A stretch of DNA of 64,000 bases from Deinococcus arboris (GTDB lineage: Bacteria > Deinococcota > Deinococci > Deinococcales > Deinococcaceae): contig NZ_WQLB01000005.1 of NCBI RefSeq assembly GCF_009755355.1, forward strand, positions 62,001 to 126,000. The letters are read 5' to 3'. A program made the translations under genes and the position numbers. How positions within the stretch are numbered: position 1 is the stretch's first letter; every line of letters starts with the position of its first letter. The notes under the pieces are model-generated. The model worked only from the letters and a program-made list of their open reading frames with translations, was not told the DNA's origin and searched no databases. This document shows positions 1 to 9,102 of this stretch, piece by piece.

Positions 1-2103
1 AGCCGTGACTGGAATCACTGTATGAATAGCCTGAAACACCGGGCCAGAGAGTTCAACGGGGTAACTGCCCCCACTGGCGGCCAGCTGCACAATCAGCAGA
101 ATCAAGGCCAGGACGCGCCCAGCCGGGCCAAACAGCAGGTTCAGAGCGACCACGACCAGCAGAAAGGTCAGGCTGGCTGCCAGGGCCGTCAGCACCACCA
201 GCGCCGGGCTGAGCAGATGAACGTCCAGCAGGTGCAGGCCCGCGACCACCAGCAGCGCCTGCCCCAGCACGATGAGGCCAGGTTGCGCCAGCTTGCGCAG
301 CACGCGGGCCGCCTGCGAGGTCTGCCGGCCACTGGCGGGCAGCAGCAGATACGGAAAGATAAAGGTGGTCATGGTGGCCCCCACCCACAACGCCAGGGCC
401 ACAAAGTAGGGCGCGAAAGCGTTGCCGTTGTTGGGCACGTCGGCAAAGGTCTGGGTACGCACCTGCACGCTCTGGGCCAGGCCTTCAGGGTCGCCGCCCA
501 GGTCCTCGGTGGTGGCGGGGATTTCGCGGCGCAGCCGGGCCAGGCCGTCCGCCAGCTGCCCGGCACCACTGGCCAGATCAGTCGCCCCAGCCTGCACCTT
601 CTCAGAGCCTGCCGCCAGATCACCCGTGCGGGCCGCCAGCACCCCGGCACTCTGGGCCAGTTGGTCAGCGCCGCTGCTCAGTTTTGTCAGCTCGGCCTGG
701 GCCGGCACCTTGCGGTTGATTTGCCCCAGCGCCGCGCCCAGCTTCACGCTGCCGTCGGCCAGCTTGGTGACACCAGTCTGCACCTTGGCGGCGCCGCCGG
801 CCAGCTGCCCGGCCCCCGTCGCCGCCGCGCGGCTGCCCTGGGCCAGCGTTTGCGTCCCCTGCTGAAGTCGGGCCGCGCCGCCCTGCACCTGGGCCGCGCC
901 TTTGGCCAGGGCCGCAGCGCCCGTGGCCGCTTGCTGGGCGCCCTGCCCGGCGGCGGTCAGGCCCTGGGCCAGCGTCTGGGCACCGGCCTCCAGTTGGGCG
1001 GCGCCCGCCGTCACTGGCTGTCCAGCTGGCAGCGCGCGGCGCAGGGTCCCGGACTGGCCACCCAGTTCAGCAGCACCGGCCTGAAGCTCGCTCAGGCCGC
1101 CGGCCAGCGCCGGCAGGTCTTTGGCCAGCCGGGCGCTGCCTGTCCCCACCTGCGCCGCCCCGCCCGAGAGGGTGCGCGCGCCGGTCGCCAGGTCCCCGCT
1201 GCCCGCGGCCAGTTTCTTCAGTTGCCCGGCCAGCTGACCGGTGCCGGCCGAGAGCGCCCGCGCCCCCTCTTTCAGTGGGGCGACCTCTGCGCTGGTGGGA
1301 GCGGCGGCCTCCAGTTGCCGCAGCGAGCCCGACAGCCGGCCCACGCCGCCCGTCAGGGTGCTCACGCCCCCGGCCAGCTTCCCGGCGCCAGTGGCCAGGT
1401 CAGCCGAGCCGCTGGCCAGGCGCCCTGCGCCTCGCGCCAGGGTGGCCGCGCCGCTCTGTAACTCCTCAGCGCCGTCCGAGAGCCGCTCTGCACCCGCCGC
1501 CAGGTCACCAGTGGCCGCACGCAGGTCGGCAAAGCCCTGCTGCACGTCTTTCAGGCTACTCTGCACCACTTCCCAGCGGCGCTCGCCCAGGTCACGGTTC
1601 AGGGTCTCGGCCAGTTCGCCGGCCACCCGGTCAGCCACCGCACTGGCGTAGGCATTCAGGCCCGGCGCCCGGTACAGCCGCAGCAGGCCATGCTCGCTGC
1701 TGCGCCCCCCCACGGCCTTGCGGCTGAATTCGGCGGGGATGGTCAGGGCAAAGTACACCTCGCCCCGGCGCACGGCCTCCTCGGCGGCGGCCTGGGTGGG
1801 GTAGCGGCGGAAGTCCACAGGAGGGTCGCGGCGCAGTTCGGTCACGAGATCGTGGCCCACGTTGACCCGCTTGCCGCGCTGCACAGTGCCCTGGTCCAGG
1901 TTGACCAGCGCAGCTGGCAGCTGGGGCAACTGCCCCGCTGGGTCCCAGACGCCCAGCAGATACACCGTGACGTAAATGATGGGAATAAAGAGAAACAGCG
2001 CCGCCGACGCCCACATCAGAGGCGCGCGCCACAGTGAGCGTTCGGCGGGGGTCAGGGCGCGGTAATCCGTGCGGACGGTCAAGCGGGCAGGCGGTCGGGT
2101 CAT
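1..2103 (-). CDS. YhgE/Pip-family membrane protein (C-terminus beyond window)
   Basis: Reading the minus strand from the ATG at 2103 gives one open frame that runs off the window start (at least 700 residues). A membrane segment at about residues 25-45 is followed by an extracytoplasmic region, then a very long run of seven-residue repeats of the type GAxxLaxG, and after about residue 580 several more hydrophobic segments. This N-terminal helix, heptad region and C-terminal ABC-2-like membrane block is the architecture of the YhgE/Pip family (phage infection protein, ESX-type accessory proteins); the molecular function is not settled. A GAGG sits 6 nt before the ATG. It is divergent from the TetR gene, which suggests control by that regulator. 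The large open frame on the opposite strand (22-1461) is a shadow of the biased codons. Confidence 0.85.
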   Translation of the reverse strand, partial: MTRPPARLTVRTDYRALTPAERSLWRAPLMWASAALFLFIPIIYVTVYLLGVWDPAGQLPQLPAALVNLDQGTVQRGKRVNVGHDLVTELRRDPPVDFRRYPTQAAAEEAVRRGEVYFALTIPAEFSRKAVGGRSSEHGLLRLYRAPGLNAYASAVADRVAGELAETLNRDLGERRWEVVQSSLKDVQQGFADLRAATGDLAAGAERLSDGAEELQSGAATLARGAGRLASGSADLATGAGKLAGGVSTLTGGVGRLSGSLRQLEAAAPTSAEVAPLKEGARALSAGTGQLAGQLKKLAAGSGDLATGARTLSGGAAQVGTGSARLAKDLPALAGGLSELQAGAAELGGQSGTLRRALPAGQPVTAGAAQLEAGAQTLAQGLTAAGQGAQQAATGAAALAKGAAQVQGGAARLQQGTQTLAQGSRAAATGAGQLAGGAAKVQTGVTKLADGSVKLGAALGQINRKVPAQAELTKLSSGADQLAQSAGVLAARTGDLAAGSEKVQAGATDLASGAGQLADGLARLRREIPATTEDLGGDPEGLAQSVQVRTQTFADVPNNGNAFAPYFVALALWVGATMTTFIFPYLLLPASGRQTSQAARVLRKLAQPGLIVLGQALLVVAGLHLLDVHLLSPALVVLTALAASLTFLLVVVALNLLFGPAGRVLALILLIVQLAASGGSYPVELSGPVFQAIHTVIPVTA

Positions 2104-2222
2104 AGGCAGCCTCAGGGCAAGGAGGAAAGGTGGCAACTGGAAAGAAGAACGGTGCTGGGGAGGGCTCGGCTGGCAAACGAATTGATGTCTGTTCCATCAC
2201 CGAAGAGCCGCAACCGGAGGAT

Positions 2223-2280
2223 CAAGGTGCTGACACCTTGTCAACAACTCCTAGCTTGACACATTTTGACAAAGTGTCAA
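2223..2280. promoter_or_regulatory. Two inverted repeats between yhgE-like and tetR genes
   Basis: Two perfect 7-bp inverted repeats lie side by side: CAAGGTG-N4-CACCTTG (2223-2240) and TTGACAC-N11-GTGTCAA (2256-2280). Both contain TGACA/TGTCA elements. Their place between divergent TetR and membrane-protein genes fits TetR operators; this is inference. Confidence 0.5.
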
Positions 2281-2302
2281 GTGACTTTCTGTCATCTTGG
2301 GG

Positions 2303-2308
2303 TAGACT
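2303..2308 (+). promoter_or_regulatory. Leaderless -10 box (TAGACT) of tetR gene
   Basis: TAGACT ends 6 nt before the GTG at 2315, the spacing of Deinococcus leaderless promoters. It favours GTG 2315 over the in-frame GTG at 2309, which directly abuts the box. Confidence 0.5.
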
Positions 2309-2314
2309 GTGCAG

Positions 2315-2911
2315 GTGACCGCCTCCCCCGCCCGCCGCCTGCCCTCTGCTGACCGCCGCCAGCAGCTGCTGAGCGCCAGTGAAGCGCTGTTTACAGCCCA
2401 CGGCTTTGAGGCCGTCAGCATGGGGGACATCGCTGCGGCCCTGGGCATCTCGCGGCCCACGGTGTACAGCTACTTCGCTTCCACGGCCGACCTGCTGTCC
2501 GAGCTGCTGGAAGGCCACCTGGCCGACCTGGAACGGCGGCTGGTGCCGCTGCTGACCGGCACGCATGCCCAACGGCCGCTGGCCGCTATTTTTCAGCTGC
2601 TGGTCGGGGAGCGGGCCCTGCTGACCCTGCTGGGCAGCGGCAGCGGCCCTACCTTCGCGGCGCGGCGCCTGGCCGTGCTGGCGGGTCTAGAGGAGCGCCT
2701 GTCCCAGAGCCTGCACCCGCCCGAAGGCCGCACCCGCACGCCTTATCTGCTGACCTGCGTCACCCTGCTGCTTCAGGCTACGGCCACCCACGCCGTCACC
2801 GCAGGCCTCAGCCCGGACCAGACCGCGCAGCTGGCCGGTACGCTGGAACGCTTTATCAACGCCGGTCTCCAGGGGCTGGACGATGAAGGTGGGCCCGCGC
2901 GCAACCTGTGA
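2315..2911 (+). CDS. TetR/AcrR-family transcriptional regulator
   Basis: About 198 residues. The N-terminal 60 residues form a TetR helix-turn-helix: RRQQLLSASEALFTAHGF, then VSMGDIAAALGISRPTVYSYF, the usual recognition-helix signature ending in YSYF. The remaining 140 residues are a helical, leucine/alanine-rich ligand-binding and dimerisation domain with no recognisable ligand class. The gene is divergent from the YhgE/Pip-like gene with paired inverted repeats between them, so it probably represses that transporter-like gene and itself. The start is taken at GTG 2315 because of the leaderless -10 box; GTG 2309 would add two residues. Confidence 0.88.
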   Translation: MTASPARRLPSADRRQQLLSASEALFTAHGFEAVSMGDIAAALGISRPTVYSYFASTADLLSELLEGHLADLERRLVPLLTGTHAQRPLAAIFQLLVGERALLTLLGSGSGPTFAARRLAVLAGLEERLSQSLHPPEGRTRTPYLLTCVTLLLQATATHAVTAGLSPDQTAQLAGTLERFINAGLQGLDDEGGPARNL

Positions 2912-2933
2912 CACTCCTGTGACTCAGGTCACG

Positions 2934-3034
2934 TAGACTGACCCCATCAGCGCACAATTAAAAGCAGGGGCGGGCCGGGTGAAGTCCGCAGCGCACGGAG
3001 CCAGAGGCCCAACCCCTCTGGCTTCCTTTTTTGG
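2934..3034 (+). ncRNA. Possible small RNA between a -10 box and a strong terminator
   Basis: A TAGACT box at 2934-2939 is not followed by any start codon at leaderless distance. About 90 bp later is a perfect rho-independent terminator (9-bp stem 2999-3007/3015-3023 and a T run). The interval has no ORF, so a transcript of about 85-90 nt is possible. Alternatively the terminator simply ends tetR transcription. Confidence 0.25.
2999..3032 (+). terminator. Rho-independent terminator after tetR
   Basis: AGCCAGAGG (2999-3007) pairs perfectly with CCTCTGGCT (3015-3023) across a 7-nt loop, and a T-rich tract follows on the plus strand. Confidence 0.8.
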
Positions 3035-3050
3035 CCCCCAGCCTCTGCCC

Positions 3051-3056
3051 TATGCT
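3051..3056 (+). promoter_or_regulatory. Leaderless -10 box (TATGCT)
   Basis: TATGCT is followed by 7 nt and then ATG 3064, the start of a short ORF that overlaps the SDR gene. Transcription of the SDR gene probably starts here. Confidence 0.5.
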
Positions 3057-3063
3057 GGCGCAC

Positions 3064-3170
3064 ATGACACCGCACGCAGGCGAAGCGCAGGACACCACCA
3101 CTGGGGCTCCGCCGACTGGCCCGCAGCTGGGCCCCGTTTCAGGCACATGCTGGTCTGACGGGAGAGGCCT

Positions 3171-3174
<4 letters not shown>
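3064..3174 (+). CDS. Candidate leaderless 36-residue ORF overlapping the SDR start
   Basis: The ATG lies at leaderless distance behind TATGCT, and the frame ends in a TGA at 3172-3174 that overlaps the GTG start of the SDR gene (GTGA overlap). The product, beginning [14 protein letters not shown], resembles nothing I know. It may be translated mainly to bring ribosomes to the SDR start, which has no clear Shine-Dalgarno sequence. Confidence 0.4.
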
Positions 3175-4016
<842 letters not shown>

Positions 4017-4466
4017 GGCGGCATGGCGGTGAGTGGGCGGCATGACCGCCACAATCTCTGAGCAAGGCGGCTAGAGCAAATGACAGTGACAGAAGCGTTA
4101 GTAGGGCGTCGGCTTGTCCCGTGGGTGTGCCTTGTCTTCCGAGCACTTCTGTATCAGGCGAGTGATTCAGGATTCCAGTTGAACCAAGCCCGCCTGTCGG
4201 CTTCAGCTCAACAGCAGCAAACTGGAGTCCTCAAAGCAAAGTAATAGGGCCGTGAAGAGTCTCCACTCCGACCAGTTTTCGCCGAACTGGCACCCAGGGA
4301 TGCGTAGAAGGGAAGTCGAGTGTGGATAAGCCAGTTCATGCCCAGGCAGTGAACGTCATCCCTGAACGCCGTATCAGCGCTCTTGGACACCGTGAACCGG
4401 GATGACCAGAAGCGCCGTCCTGCCAGTTCTGCACTTTCCACCCCGAGAACAGAGCGGCATGCTCAC
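4017..4466. other. Gene-poor gap of about 450 bp
   Basis: Base composition is less GC-rich than in the flanking genes and no frame shows the local codon bias. Short frames such as 4208-4441 on the minus strand carry no recognisable motif. It may be decayed mobile or gene sequence; I see no repeat ends. Confidence 0.4.
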
Positions 4467-5327
4467 CTACTTCTCGCGGACCAGGCCGCTTTGCAAAAAC
4501 TCCTGCACCATCAGTTCCAGGTCGTGCAGCGCCTCGTCTGAGCGCATGGCGTACTCAGCCGGACTCAGGTCTTCGCCCAGGGCACGCAGGAAGGCCAGGC
4601 CAGGCGCCCCATGCCGCGTGCGGAAGGCCTGGTGAACACCCGTAATGGCGTTCAGGGCGTCTTTGCCCCTAAGGGTCAGGGCGTACTGGTGGTGCGCCCA
4701 GCCGGCCAGGCTGCGGGGCAGAATCAGGGTCTGGGGGCGTAGGGGGGCGGGAAAAGCACCCTCGTAGGGCAGGGTGGCCGGCATGGTCGCCACAATCTCG
4801 CCGCGCACATAGAAGATGGCGCCGGTAGGCCGGGCATGCAGGCCAGTAAAGTCCTCGGTCAGATTGAACTTCCAGGCACGCGACCCGATGCCGCTCAGGA
4901 CGTGGGCCAGCGGGGCGTCCAGGGGATAAGCATTGAGAGACGCCCCCTGTTCATAGAGGCTCAGCAGTTCGCCCAGGGCCTGCTCGCCCGTGGCGCTCCC
5001 AGCGGCGGCCGTTACCGCTCGGCCCTCGAACAGCAGCACATAGGCGCTGTGGTCGCCCAGGGCAGCCGACAGGTAGCCGTACCAACTCTGTTCGTGCAGG
5101 TATTTGAGAAAGGCGTGCAAGTCGCAAAAGCTGTGATTGAGACCCGCGTGCGCGGCGCTGGCCTGGGGCAAGAAGCGCGCCAGAAAAGGGGCGGCGCCCG
5201 GAAACATGGGCGGCAGTTCGGCAATCAGCTCGGCCAGTTCTGGCTCGGGGTCAGGTGTGGAGGGCGGCTGAGCCGGGCGACCTTTTGGCCGGGCCGGGTC
5301 CTGGGGGGGCAGGCTGGCGTCAGTCAT
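4467..5327 (-). CDS. Uncharacterised protein, possibly PATAN/DUF4388-like
   Basis: About 286 residues with no signal peptide or membrane segment. The first 35 residues are Pro/Glu-rich and disordered. The stretch from about residue 65 (FCDLHAFLKYLHEQSWYGYL, then LLFEGRAV and GEQALGELL) follows the pattern of DUF4388/PATAN regulatory domains: helix, glycine-containing strand, G-x-V, helix. That is a weak structural resemblance, not an identification. The C-terminal 60 residues are helical and acidic. ATG 5327 is chosen because GGAGG lies 5 nt upstream; a GTG at 5339 would add four residues. Confidence 0.7.
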   Translation of the reverse strand: MTDASLPPQDPARPKGRPAQPPSTPDPEPELAELIAELPPMFPGAAPFLARFLPQASAAHAGLNHSFCDLHAFLKYLHEQSWYGYLSAALGDHSAYVLLFEGRAVTAAAGSATGEQALGELLSLYEQGASLNAYPLDAPLAHVLSGIGSRAWKFNLTEDFTGLHARPTGAIFYVRGEIVATMPATLPYEGAFPAPLRPQTLILPRSLAGWAHHQYALTLRGKDALNAITGVHQAFRTRHGAPGLAFLRALGEDLSPAEYAMRSDEALHDLELMVQEFLQSGLVREK

Positions 5328-5371
5328 CGCATCCTCCACTCCGGAGCGTCAACAGCCCTGAGGACAGCATT

Positions 5372-5929
5372 TTACTGCGCCTCGGGCAGCGGCGCGGCGC
5401 CCAGCGTCAGCTCGCTGGCCCCGTCATCCAGGCGCCGCGCGCCGTCCCGGAAGCGCGCCGCATTGTGGATGTAGCGCTGCGCGTTTCCGCCGCTGGGGGC
5501 GGGGCGCACCACACGTGCCGGCACCCCCACCGCCAGCATGCCGTCTGGCACATGGGCGCCCTCGGGCAGCACCGCCCCGGCCCCCAGCATGGCGCCCGCG
5601 CCCAGGCTGGACCCACTGAGCATGATGGCCCCCATGCCGACCAGACTGCCCGGCCCACAGGTGGCGCCGTGAACCACGGCCCGGTGGCCCACCGTGACCC
5701 GCTCCATCAGGGTGCAGGGCCAGCCCGCGTCGGTGTGCAGGACCGCGCCGTCTTGCACGTTGCTGCCGGGCCCCACGGTGATGGCTTCCAGGTCGCCGCG
5801 CAGCACCGCGCCGTACCACACGCTGGCCTGCGCCGCGACCGTCACCTGACCGATGATGTCGGCACTGGGCGCCAGAAACGCAGAGGGGTGGATGTCGGGG
5901 ACGTGCCCGTCCAGGGCGTAGCGGGGCAT
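5372..5929 (-). CDS. Gamma-class carbonic anhydrase family protein
   Basis: A 185-residue left-handed beta-helix protein made of hexapeptide repeats. It matches the gamma-CA/YrdA family: RGDLEAI with the conserved Arg and Asp, QDGAVLHTD, and VTVGHRAVVHGA, which together supply three histidines in the places of the trimer-interface metal ligands. Usual family length is 170-190 residues. The C-terminal tail (YIHNAARFRDGARRL) is the capping helix. A GGAGG 5 nt before the ATG fixes the start. Many family members have no measurable carbonic anhydrase activity, so a metal-binding role is better supported than the reaction. Confidence 0.88.
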   Translation of the reverse strand: MPRYALDGHVPDIHPSAFLAPSADIIGQVTVAAQASVWYGAVLRGDLEAITVGPGSNVQDGAVLHTDAGWPCTLMERVTVGHRAVVHGATCGPGSLVGMGAIMLSGSSLGAGAMLGAGAVLPEGAHVPDGMLAVGVPARVVRPAPSGGNAQRYIHNAARFRDGARRLDDGASELTLGAAPLPEAQ

Positions 5930-6239
5930 GACTTCCTCCGGGGGCCACAGTCACGGGCGGGGCAGGCCAGGGCCGCAGCGTCCACACGCACTCGGGGCAG
6001 GGGTTGAGTTGCCGCCCAGGGTAGCACGCGCCGCCGCGCCCAGCGCCCTGCTGTCTGGTGGGCGACGCCCGCTGAGCCGCCCAGAAAACTTCACGTCCCT
6101 GCGCCCCGGCTTCGCCGCCCTCGCCTGCCGCTCAGGGCCGCTTCAGGCCGGGGACTGAGCCGGCAAGCCTCATCTGGTCAACTGACCCCGGCACCCCCTC
6201 TGACCCACAGGCCTGCACATCCGGTCATCATAAACATGC

Positions 6240-6301
6240 GATAATCGCCCCGTCTCCGTTTGAAGCGCCGCCGTTAAATTCCGTCCAGAGGACAGGAATT
6301 T
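6240..6301 (+). promoter_or_regulatory. Promoter and leader hairpin of the cold-shock gene
   Basis: GATAAT (6240-6245) is a plausible -10, giving a leader of about 80 nt. Within it AAATTCCGTCC (6276-6286) pairs with GGAC-A-GGAATTT (6290-6301): an 11-bp stem with one bulged A and a 3-nt loop, 31 nt before the start codon. Structured leaders are typical of cspA-type mRNAs. The rest of the 5930-6332 gap shows nothing I recognise. Confidence 0.5.
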
Positions 6302-6332
6302 GGCCGCTTCAGGCTGGGATGCAAGGAGAGTT

Positions 6333-6590
6333 ATGGCGCAAGGTCGAGTGAAGTGGTTTAACGTCGAGAAGGGCTACGGCTTCATCGAGCATCCCGGCAA
6401 CCCGGACGTGTTCGTGCATTACAGCGCCATCCAGAGCGGCGGCTTTCGCAAGCTGAACGAGGGCGATGAAGTGGACTTTGAAGTCGAGGCCGGGCAGGGC
6501 AGCAAGGGCCCCCAGGCCAAGAATGTCGTGGTGACCACGGCTGCGCCGGCTCCGGCTGGTGGGGACATGGCCCGCAGCAGCCGCTGGTAG
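6333..6590 (+). CDS. Cold-shock domain protein (CspA family)
   Basis: An 85-residue OB-fold protein with the RNP1 motif GYGFIE (residues about 15-20) and RNP2 motif VFVHY (about 28-32), preceded by VKWFN. It binds single-stranded nucleic acids and acts as an RNA chaperone. A C-terminal Ala/Pro tail of about 18 residues extends the roughly 67-residue core. ATG 6333 follows AAGGAG by 4 nt; the in-frame ATG at 6300 is rejected. A structured leader lies upstream and a terminator hairpin downstream, so it is a single-gene unit. Confidence 0.95.
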   Translation: MAQGRVKWFNVEKGYGFIEHPGNPDVFVHYSAIQSGGFRKLNEGDEVDFEVEAGQGSKGPQAKNVVVTTAAPAPAGGDMARSSRW

Positions 6591-6607
6591 GTTTTCTCTT
6601 TCCTGGT

Positions 6608-6639
6608 GGCCGGCCCCTGGGCGCCGGCCCTCTTCTTTT
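6608..6639 (+). terminator. Terminator after cold-shock gene
   Basis: GGCCGGC (6608-6614) pairs with GCCGGCC (6623-6629), followed by a T-rich stretch (CTCTTCTTTT). Confidence 0.7.
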
Positions 6640-6689
6640 GCGCGGCGCTCAGGCCCGTACATGCGGCCCGCGCCCTGGCCCCGGCCAGA

Positions 6690-6695
6690 TAGGAT
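6690..6695 (+). promoter_or_regulatory. Leaderless -10 box (TAGGAT)
   Basis: TAGGAT, then 6 nt, then ATG 6702. Confidence 0.5.
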
Positions 6696-6701
6696 GCAGC
6701 C

Positions 6702-7850
6702 ATGACCGACGCCCACGCGGCCCTCAGCGGCCTCAATTCTCCCCGGCCAGAGCCAGCGTCTCTGTCCACGCCGGCAGTCAGCCACCACGCCCTGTCCTTT
6801 ACCGGCCAGGCCGGCGAATACTTCCGGGTCTGGATTGTCAACGTGGCGCTGACCCTGGTGACGCTGGGGCTGTACATGCCCTGGGCGCGGGTGCGCACGC
6901 GGCAGTACATGTACGGGCATACCTGGCTGGACGGCCAGAACTTCGAGTACCGCGCCAACCCCTGGGCGCTGCTGCGCGGCTACCTGCTGGTGAGCGGGCT
7001 GGCGGTGCTGTACAGCCTGGCGCTGCGCTCTGAAAACACCGTTTTTATCGTGCTGGGCCTGGTGCTGCTGCTGGTCTACGCGGGGTTTTATCCCTGGCTG
7101 GTCAGGCAATCCCTGCGCTTTCAGGCGGTCAACACCGTTCACCGTGGGCTGCGCTTCTCGTTTCAGGGGTCGGTGGGCGAGGCCTACGTCGCCTACGGCG
7201 CGGCCAACGTGGTCTCCGGGCTGTTTGGGCTGGCCCTCCCCTGGGCGTGGTTCATGCAGCGGCAGTATCAGGTGAACAACCTGGCCTACGGCACGGCCCG
7301 CGCCCGCTTTCGCGGGGACGTGGCGCCCTTTTTTATGATTGGACTGACCGGCGTGGGGCTGGTGATCGGCGGCGGCCTGGTGGCCCTGCTGCTGGTCGCC
7401 ATCGTGGGCACGCTGGTCGCTGGGCTGGGCAACTGGGGGGATATCAGCGACCTGTTTGAAGCCGATACCCCGCCTGCGGCCTTCTTCGTGGCGGCCGGAG
7501 CCATCTATCTGGGCGCCCTGCTGCTGTACGCCGTGGCCTGGCAATATGTGCGCGCCGCTGTGATGGCTTATGTGCTGAACAACGCCGAGCTGGGCGGCGT
7601 GGTGCGTACCGGCGCGACGTTCTCGCCGTGGCGGCTGGTGTGGATTGGCGTGACCAACACGGCCGCGCAGATTCTGACCCTGGGGCTGGCTACTCCCTGG
7701 GCGACCATTCGCCGCACGCGCTATGTCCTTGAAGGCATTGGGGTGCGCAGCCTGGTGCCGCTGGACACCTTCACCGGCCAGGCCGCGCACGAGGAATCCG
7801 CCTTGGGTGAGGCCGCCTCTGAGCTGCTGGACATTCAGGTGGGGTTCTGA
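6702..7850 (+). CDS. DUF898 (YjgN-family) integral membrane protein
   Basis: A 382-residue protein with about eight hydrophobic segments in two related halves, each beginning with a loop of the form (T)LGLYMPWARVRTRQY or TLGLATPWATIRRTRY. This duplicated LGL-x-PWA-x-x-RxxRY motif is the signature of YjgN/DUF898 proteins, whose function is unknown. Residues 1-35 are a soluble Pro/Ser-rich tail. The stop codon is 1 nt before the start of an M48 metalloprotease gene, so the two form an operon; pairing of these families suggests a joint envelope-maintenance role (inference). Confidence 0.88.
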   Translation: MTDAHAALSGLNSPRPEPASLSTPAVSHHALSFTGQAGEYFRVWIVNVALTLVTLGLYMPWARVRTRQYMYGHTWLDGQNFEYRANPWALLRGYLLVSGLAVLYSLALRSENTVFIVLGLVLLLVYAGFYPWLVRQSLRFQAVNTVHRGLRFSFQGSVGEAYVAYGAANVVSGLFGLALPWAWFMQRQYQVNNLAYGTARARFRGDVAPFFMIGLTGVGLVIGGGLVALLLVAIVGTLVAGLGNWGDISDLFEADTPPAAFFVAAGAIYLGALLLYAVAWQYVRAAVMAYVLNNAELGGVVRTGATFSPWRLVWIGVTNTAAQILTLGLATPWATIRRTRYVLEGIGVRSLVPLDTFTGQAAHEESALGEAASELLDIQVGF

Positions 7851-7851
7851 G

Positions 7852-8925
7852 ATGACCGGCACGACGGTCATGCGCGTCAGTGGCGTGTACTTCGATGGCC
7901 GCAGCAGCCGCCCCCACCCGGCCCAGGCCGAGCTGAGCGCCGGAGGCGCCGCCCTGACCCTCAGCGGCGAAGGGCCGCAGGGGCTATACCGCTGGGCCGC
8001 CTCACAGGTCTGCGTGGACCCGGCCATTCCCGGTGTGCGCCGTAGCCTGAAGTTTCCCGACGGCAGCCGCTTTGAAACCCCCGACGACGACGCCGTGCGC
8101 CGCTGGGAACGTCTGACCGGCCGCAACCGCGTCCTGAGCGGTGTGCGCGGCCTGGAGGCCCGCTGGAGCAGCGCCCTGGGCGCCCTGGTGGTGGCCGGCG
8201 CCCTGATGGGCGCTTTTGTGGTCTGGGGCATTCCGGCCCTGGCGGCGCAGGCGGCCAACGTGACCCCGCGCAGCGTCCTGGCCACCTTCGATCGCGAAAC
8301 GCTGGAGCTGCTGGAGCACGAGGACCTGCTGGGACCGTCCGAGCTGAGCGCTGCCCGGCAGGCCCAGTTGCAGGCCGCCTTTGCCCCGGTGCGCGACTGG
8401 GCTGGGGGCGGCTACCCCTACCGCCTGCTGCTGCGCGACGGCGAACCGGGCAATAAGGCCGGGCTGGGAGCCAACGCCTTTGCCCTGCCCAACGGCACCA
8501 TTGTCATGACCGACCAGCTGGTGGCGCTGGCGCGCAGTGACCGCGAACTAATCGGCGTGCTGGCCCACGAAACCGGGCATGTCACCGGGCGGCATGGGGT
8601 GGCGACGGTGTATCAGGCGCTGGGTATCTCGCTGGTCGTGACTGTGCTGACGGGCGACCTGGTGAGCGCCAGCACCTTTGCAGCAGCGGTGCCAGCAGCC
8701 ATCTTGCAAAGCGGCTATTCACGCGCCGCCGAAACTGGGGCCGACCGGGTGGCGGCGGCCTACATGGAGCGCGCCTACGGCACCACGGCGCCGCTTCAGG
8801 CCATCCTGAGACGGCTGGAAGAGGAAGACGACCAGGGGTCAGAAGACGCCTCGCTGCTGGACGTGCTGCGGTCTCACCCGGTCACCGAGGAACGCATCGA
8901 ACTGCTCAAATCGCTGGATAAGTAG
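7852..8925 (+). CDS. M48-family membrane metallopeptidase
   Basis: 357 residues. An N-terminal 100-residue soluble domain is followed by a transmembrane segment (about 108-130) and a zinc-peptidase domain. HETGH at 239-243 is the HExxH zinc motif, and ETGADRVAA about 55 residues later supplies the third ligand Glu typical of M48 (HtpX/Oma1/BepA relatives). A C-terminal helical part contains SHPVTEERI, the usual M48 tail. It probably degrades misfolded envelope proteins. The start ATG is 1 nt after the DUF898 stop. The longer in-frame opening from 7723 lies inside that gene and is rejected. Confidence 0.9.
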   Translation: MTGTTVMRVSGVYFDGRSSRPHPAQAELSAGGAALTLSGEGPQGLYRWAASQVCVDPAIPGVRRSLKFPDGSRFETPDDDAVRRWERLTGRNRVLSGVRGLEARWSSALGALVVAGALMGAFVVWGIPALAAQAANVTPRSVLATFDRETLELLEHEDLLGPSELSAARQAQLQAAFAPVRDWAGGGYPYRLLLRDGEPGNKAGLGANAFALPNGTIVMTDQLVALARSDRELIGVLAHETGHVTGRHGVATVYQALGISLVVTVLTGDLVSASTFAAAVPAAILQSGYSRAAETGADRVAAAYMERAYGTTAPLQAILRRLEEEDDQGSEDASLLDVLRSHPVTEERIELLKSLDK

Positions 8926-9090
8926 GGTGGACGCCGACCCCACCGGGGCAAGCCAAGCAGAATTGGACAGCTTTGCAAGAGAGCGAGGAGGCGACCGCGT
9001 GAGCTCGTCAGTCCACTGGCCCTTTCCGGATATGTGAACGAAACAGACAGAGCCGGCACGGGAAGCGGCGGTGAACCGGCGCCCATGCTC

Positions 9091-9096
9091 TAGGCT
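9091..9096 (+). promoter_or_regulatory. Leaderless -10 box (TAGGCT)
   Basis: TAGGCT, 6 nt, then GTG 9103. The 177 bp upstream (8926-9102) shows nothing else. Confidence 0.5.
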
Positions 9097-9102
9097 AACC
9101 CG

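Noticed and set aside
22..1461. 479-codon plus-strand open frame
   Set aside because: It mirrors the heptad-repeat region of the YhgE/Pip gene on the other strand; its product is a low-complexity Gln/Arg/Gly string.
4208..4441. Transposase fragment in the gap after the SDR gene
   Set aside because: No DDE residues, terminal repeats or target duplication could be seen.
6309..8285. 658-codon minus-strand open frame
   Set aside because: It lies opposite the cold-shock, DUF898 and M48 genes, all of which carry recognisable motifs; the frame is a by-product of GC-rich codons.
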